DNA of 8,814 bases from Phycisphaerae bacterium. GTDB taxonomy: Bacteria; Planctomycetota; Phycisphaerae; JAAYCJ01. The stretch spans positions 1-8,814 of the forward strand of contig JAAZAW010000234.1 of the NCBI GenBank assembly GCA_012514125.1. Reading direction: 5' to 3'. How positions within the stretch are numbered: the stretch's first letter is position 1; each line of letters begins with the position of its first letter. Of the stretch, positions 5,778 to 8,814 are shown in pieces. The translations under genes were made by a program, and so were the position numbers. The notes under the pieces are model-generated. The model saw only the letters and a list, made by a program, of their open reading frames with translations, was not told where the DNA came from and did not search any database.

Positions 5778-6401
5778 ATGGGGTTTAAGCATATTATTTT
5801 TATCATTGTTTTTTTCATTGGTTGCGCGCCGAAGCCTGTGGGAGTTCAAATGCCTCAGCCGGAGCTTGCGACTCAACCGGGGATTGCCTTTTTCCCGGGC
5901 AGTATTCCTGATGGATGTGTGGTTCCCTTCGAATGGATTCCGCCGTACACGGATCATAACTGGCGGATGATTGTGGTCCATCACAGTGCCAGCGATAAGG
6001 GCGGAGCGAAGATATTTCATGAATGGCATCAGGGCAGAGGATGGGACGAACTTGGATATCATTTTGTGATCGGTAATGGAACGGATACGCAGGATGGTTA
6101 CGTTGAGGTCGGGAGCCGGTGGCTAAAACAAAAACGCGGGGCACATACGAAAAGTCCGGACGATTCGTTCAATGAATACGGGATTGGCATTTGCGTGGTG
6201 GGGAATTTTGAGAACTGCAAACCTACGCTCGTCCAGATGAACTCGTTGCGTTGTCTGCTGGCGTTTTTGATGGCACGATACAACATGAACGTCGATCAGC
6301 TTTATTGTCATAGGGAAGTCAAGGGCAACGACACGCTTTGTCCGGGGAAGAATTTTCCGATGGCCGAGCTTCAGGACTGGGCGAAGTGTTCGCGTGAATG
6401 A
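5778..6401 (+). CDS. Lipoprotein N-acetylmuramoyl-L-alanine amidase, PGRP/Amidase_2 type (copy 2)
   Basis: This 207-residue paralogue of the preceding amidase lies 172 nt downstream on the same strand. It has a short lipoprotein signal (MGFKHIIFIIVFF then IGC, lipid cysteine C16); Phe at -3 of the lipobox is slightly unusual. The linker is much shorter than in copy 1. The zinc site is complete: H68 in VVHHSA, H178 in CHREV and C188 in LCPG. Y94 and T186 match the catalytic Tyr and Thr positions. The two copies share long identical runs such as GWDELGYHFVIGNGT and DGYVEVGSRW, while their third codon positions differ widely, which indicates an old duplication. The start is uncertain. The ATG at 5778 has GGAA 6 nt upstream and begins directly with the signal peptide. 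The ATG at 5736 adds 14 charged residues and has only a GGA touching the codon. The gene converges on folE, with 30 nt between stop codons and no clear terminator. Confidence 0.86.
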   Translation: MGFKHIIFIIVFFIGCAPKPVGVQMPQPELATQPGIAFFPGSIPDGCVVPFEWIPPYTDHNWRMIVVHHSASDKGGAKIFHEWHQGRGWDELGYHFVIGNGTDTQDGYVEVGSRWLKQKRGAHTKSPDDSFNEYGIGICVVGNFENCKPTLVQMNSLRCLLAFLMARYNMNVDQLYCHREVKGNDTLCPGKNFPMAELQDWAKCSRE

Positions 6402-6431
6402 CGGATTGTACGACGAATCGGACTTATAATT

Positions 6432-7001
6432 TTAATCTTTGAGCAGCGACAAAATTTCCGTTCTTGAGGCGAGATTAGTTTTGAAGATGCCTCGCAGAGC
6501 GGAGGTGATCATGGACGAGCCTGGTTTTTTCACGCCGCGAATGGTCATGCACGTATGCTGGGCGATCATGACGACGGCGACGCCCTTGGGTTTAAGATGT
6601 TCCATCAACATATCGGCGACCTGGGTTGTGAGGCGTTCCTGAACCTGCATGCGATGCGACAAGCCTTCGATGAGTCTGGCGAGCTTGGAAACTCCCACGA
6701 CCTTGCCGTCGGGCAGATAAGCGATGTGAGCTTTGCCGATGAAAGGCATGAGATGATGCTCGCACATACTGTGGAAGGGGATATCACGCAGAATGACGAT
6801 TTCGTCGTAGCGTTCGGTGAAGAAAGTTTGCAAATGGCGAGATGGATCTTCATGCGTACCGGCGAACAATTCGTTATACATGGCAGCGACACGTTTGGGC
6901 GTTTTGACCAGGCCTTCGCGAGTGGGGTCCTCACCGATGGCTTCGAGAATATCTTTGACCGCTCTTTCGATGCGTTCCATATCGACTTTTTTTTCTTTCA
7001 T
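6432..7001 (-). CDS. folE: GTP cyclohydrolase I
   Basis: This enzyme (189 residues) converts GTP to 7,8-dihydroneopterin triphosphate and formate, the first step of tetrahydrofolate synthesis and, in many bacteria, of queuosine-type deazapurines. The family forms a cytoplasmic zinc-dependent homodecamer. The zinc ligands C80 and H83 in MCEHHLMPF and C151 in QHTCM are present, as is the adjacent H149, which corresponds to E. coli His179. The other conserved blocks, DPTREGLVKTPKRVA and SKLARLIE, are also intact, and the length is normal for the short bacterial type. I chose the ATG at 7001 because AGGAAGG (7010-7016) lies 8 nt upstream. The frame is open to an ATG at 7034, but that would add 11 residues and bury the ribosome-binding site. 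It lies 97 nt downstream of aspS on the same strand, so cotranscription is possible. A leader hairpin (7031-7060) lies between them. Confidence 0.96.
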   Translation of the reverse strand: MKEKKVDMERIERAVKDILEAIGEDPTREGLVKTPKRVAAMYNELFAGTHEDPSRHLQTFFTERYDEIVILRDIPFHSMCEHHLMPFIGKAHIAYLPDGKVVGVSKLARLIEGLSHRMQVQERLTTQVADMLMEHLKPKGVAVVMIAQHTCMTIRGVKKPGSSMITSALRGIFKTNLASRTEILSLLKD

Positions 7002-7030
7002 TTTTTGATCCTTCCTGAGTTTTAACGTCA

Positions 7031-7060
7031 GCACCCGGCGTAAAGAGTTCAGCCGGGTGC
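7031..7060 (-). promoter_or_regulatory. GC-rich hairpin in the aspS-folE gap
   Basis: GCACCCGGC (7031-7039) and GCCGGGTGC (7052-7060) form a perfect 9-bp stem with a 12-nt loop. No T-tract follows on either strand, so it is not a classical rho-independent terminator. It lies 30 nt upstream of the folE ATG, just above the ribosome-binding site. It could limit folE expression, stabilise a processed mRNA, or act as a weak terminator after aspS. Confidence 0.55.
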
Positions 7061-7078
7061 GGAGCGTTTAATCGCCAA

Positions 7079-7093
7079 CTATAATAATTATAG
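7079..7093 (-). promoter_or_regulatory. A/T palindrome with a -10-like TATAAT upstream of folE
   Basis: CTATAAT and ATTATAG form a 7-bp inverted repeat about one central base. Read on the minus strand it contains a perfect TATAAT (complement of 7087-7092). I find no good -35 box 15-19 nt upstream, inside the end of aspS, so a folE promoter here is only a suggestion. If used, the leader would be about 80 nt and include the GC-rich hairpin. Confidence 0.25.
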
Positions 7094-7098
7094 ATGCA

Positions 7099-8814
7099 TT
7101 ATTTCGTCGGTGGAATGACTCGCAAAGCCAATTCGATGAGTTGTTCGTCCGCCACCTGCGAAGGAGCCATCGTCATCAGGCACTGTGCCTGTTTGGTCTT
7201 CGGAAACGCGATAACGTCGCGGATCGACTCAAAACCAAACAGTAGCATGACCAGCCGATCGAGTCCGATCGCCAAGCCGCCGTGGGGCGGTGCGCCGAAC
7301 TTGAGTGCGTCGAGGAGAAACCCGAATTTGATTCGCTGTTCTTCCGGACCGATGCCCAGCAGTTGGAATATTTGTTCCTGGACGTCCGGACGATGGATAC
7401 GAATGGACCCGCCGCCGATTTCAATACCGTTGAGGACGATATCGTAAGCTTTAGCTCGTGCGGCTGAGGGATCTGTTTTGAGCAGATCGAGGTCTTCATC
7501 GAGCGGACTGGTGAATGGATGATGTACCGCGACGTGACGTTTTTCTTTATCGTCGAACTCAAGTAACGGAAAACCGGTGACCCAGCAGAAATCATATTTG
7601 TTCGGATCGATCAGGCCAAGGTCCTCGCCGAGCTTGAGTCGCAGGGCCGCCAGTGAGGCGTTGGTGTTGGCGGGGCGGTCGGCGATGCAGAGGATCAAAT
7701 CACCATTTTTCGCGCCGGTGAGTTCCATCAGACGTTTTTGCTGATCGGGATTGAAGAATTTGGCGATCGTGCCGGTGAGCGTGTCGTTTTCGACGCGGAA
7801 CCACGCCAAGCCCTTCGTGCCGAAGTCGTTTTGCAGCCATTTGTCCAAACTGTCGATCTGTGCTCGCGACAATTTTGCCGAACCGTCCGGAACGGCTAGG
7901 GCTTTGACAATACCCTTGCGTTCGATGACGCCAGAAAAGACTTTGAAATCGCAGACGGCTGCGACTTCGCTGATATCCGCGAGCAGCATTTCGAATCGCG
8001 TATCAGGCCGATCGATGCCGTATTTGTCCATCGCGTATTTATAGTCGATCACACGGAACGGACGCGACACATCGATGCCTTTGAGTTCTTTCATTACCCG
8101 CACGAGCAGGCCTTCGACGATCTGCATGACATTTTCGGGTTGAACGAAAGACATTTCGATATCCATCTGCGTAAACTCAGGCTGGCGGTCGGCACGAGAG
8201 TCTTCATCGCGGAAACAACGAACAATCTGGATGTATTTATCGAAACCCGCCACCATCAGCAGTTGTTTGAAAAGCTGAGGCGATTGCGGCAGTGCGAAAA
8301 AATTGCCCGGTTGAAGACGGGCGGGGACGAGAAAGTCGCGTGCGCCTTCCGGAGTGGATTTGGTCAGGATCGGTGTTTCGATTTCGATGAAACCTTCGTC
8401 ATTGAAATAGTCTCGCATCAGCTTGGCGAGTTTGTGACGCATGATCAGGGCTTTTTGCATCCTGGGCCGCCGCAGATCGAGAAAACGATATTTTAGACGA
8501 ATGTCTTCGCCGGCATCGACGCCGTCTTTGATCATGAACGGCGGCGTGACGGACTTGTTGAGAATTTCCACTTGATTGACCAGCACTTCCACTTCGCCGG
8601 TCGGGAGTTTGGGATTGATCATCCCCTCGGGGCGCGGGCGAACCTTGCCGATGATCGTGATGACATCTTCGCTACGCAGCGTATCCGCCAAGTCATGAAT
8701 CGACTTGTCCACATCGGGGTCGAAAACAAGCTGGGTCAATCCATCTCTGTCGCGAAGGTCGATAAAAATAATACCGCCATGATCACGGTACGACTGAACC
8801 CAGCCGCAGAGCAA
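7099..8814 (-). CDS. aspS: Aspartyl-tRNA synthetase, probably non-discriminating (N-terminus outside window)
   Basis: This class IIb aminoacyl-tRNA synthetase attaches aspartate to tRNA-Asp in the cytoplasm. The frame is open at the right window edge; its first codon in the window (TTG) is an internal Leu, not a start, and perhaps 15-20 residues are missing. Visible are the OB-fold anticodon-binding domain (about residues 1-90 of the visible part), class II motif 2 with RCFRDEDSRADRQPEFTQ, the flipping-loop QSPQ, an inserted GAD domain typical of bacterial AspRS (about 270-400), and motif 3 in GLAIGLDRLVML. Two positions reported to separate the types match the non-discriminating form. His is in RDHGG (codon 8779-8781), where E. 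coli has Leu. Gly is in PEGMIN (codon 8623-8625), where E. coli has Lys. Such enzymes also charge tRNA-Asn with Asp for later amidation by GatCAB. That reading is inference from two residues. It lies upstream of folE on the same strand. Confidence 0.96.
   Translation of the reverse strand: MLCGWVQSYRDHGGIIFIDLRDRDGLTQLVFDPDVDKSIHDLADTLRSEDVITIIGKVRPRPEGMINPKLPTGEVEVLVNQVEILNKSVTPPFMIKDGVDAGEDIRLKYRFLDLRRPRMQKALIMRHKLAKLMRDYFNDEGFIEIETPILTKSTPEGARDFLVPARLQPGNFFALPQSPQLFKQLLMVAGFDKYIQIVRCFRDEDSRADRQPEFTQMDIEMSFVQPENVMQIVEGLLVRVMKELKGIDVSRPFRVIDYKYAMDKYGIDRPDTRFEMLLADISEVAAVCDFKVFSGVIERKGIVKALAVPDGSAKLSRAQIDSLDKWLQNDFGTKGLAWFRVENDTLTGTIAKFFNPDQQKRLMELTGAKNGDLILCIADRPANTNASLAALRLKLGEDLGLIDPNKYDFCWVTGFPLLEFDDKEKRHVAVHHPFTSPLDEDLDLLKTDPSAARAKAYDIVLNGIEIGGGSIRIHRPDVQEQIFQLLGIGPEEQRIKFGFLLDALKFGAPPHGGLAIGLDRLVMLLFGFESIRDVIAFPKTKQAQCLMTMAPSQVADEQLIELALRVIPPTK

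Noticed and set aside
6402..6431. Terminator between the convergent amidase 2 and folE genes
   Set aside because: Only a 4-bp pairing can be drawn and no G/C-rich stem is present.
1..8814. Defence system, CRISPR array, insertion sequence, prophage, tRNA or rRNA
   Set aside because: I found no spaced direct-repeat arrays, transposase or integrase frames, terminal inverted repeats, or tRNA-like cloverleaf sequence. The confident genes are housekeeping or envelope genes.

Overview
The window carries ordinary bacterial housekeeping and cell-envelope genes of moderate GC. I see no sign of a mobile element, prophage, CRISPR array, tRNA or rRNA. Two predicted lipoproteins that act on peptidoglycan suggest a diderm (Gram-negative-type) bacterium. 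The overall mix is compatible with a planctomycete-like lineage: a COG3379-type AlkP phosphohydrolase, paired lipoprotein amidases, an AspRS with features of the non-discriminating type, and a TTG start. No single marker proves this, so the taxonomic guess is weak.

Layout. Positions 1-1103 (minus) hold hemW, cut at its 3' end by the window edge. It is preceded by a promoter so close to the ATG that the transcript is probably leaderless. Positions 1104-1467 have no protein gene but are not empty. A near-consensus plus-strand promoter at 1212-1240 and a strong, probably bidirectional, terminator at 1400-1433 bracket a structured non-coding stretch of about 190 nt, which I read as a candidate small RNA. 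Positions 1468-2718 (minus) hold an MFS transporter that shares this terminator. The 321-nt divergent region 2719-3039 contains the transporter promoter, a palindrome at its expected transcription start, a heptamer repeat cluster, and a perfect 10-bp inverted repeat in front of the next gene.

Positions 3040-4671 (plus) hold an AlkP-superfamily phosphohydrolase/phosphodiesterase with a TTG start and all expected metal-binding residues. It is followed on the same strand by two paralogous lipoprotein N-acetylmuramoyl-L-alanine amidases of the PGRP/Amidase_2 type (4874-5605 and 5778-6401). Between the amidases lies a second cluster of the same heptamer repeat.

Convergent to them, on the minus strand, are folE (GTP cyclohydrolase I, 6432-7001) and upstream of it aspS (7099-8814, N-terminus outside the window). 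The 97-nt gap between aspS and folE carries a GC-rich 9-bp hairpin without a T-tract, in the likely folE leader.

Functionally, the plus-strand block 3040-6401 looks concerned with the cell envelope: peptidoglycan amide hydrolysis at the membrane, plus a phosphohydrolase of unknown substrate. The minus-strand genes are housekeeping: heme delivery, pterin synthesis and tRNA charging. The least expected items are the candidate orphan small RNA, the heptamer repeats and the duplicated amidases.
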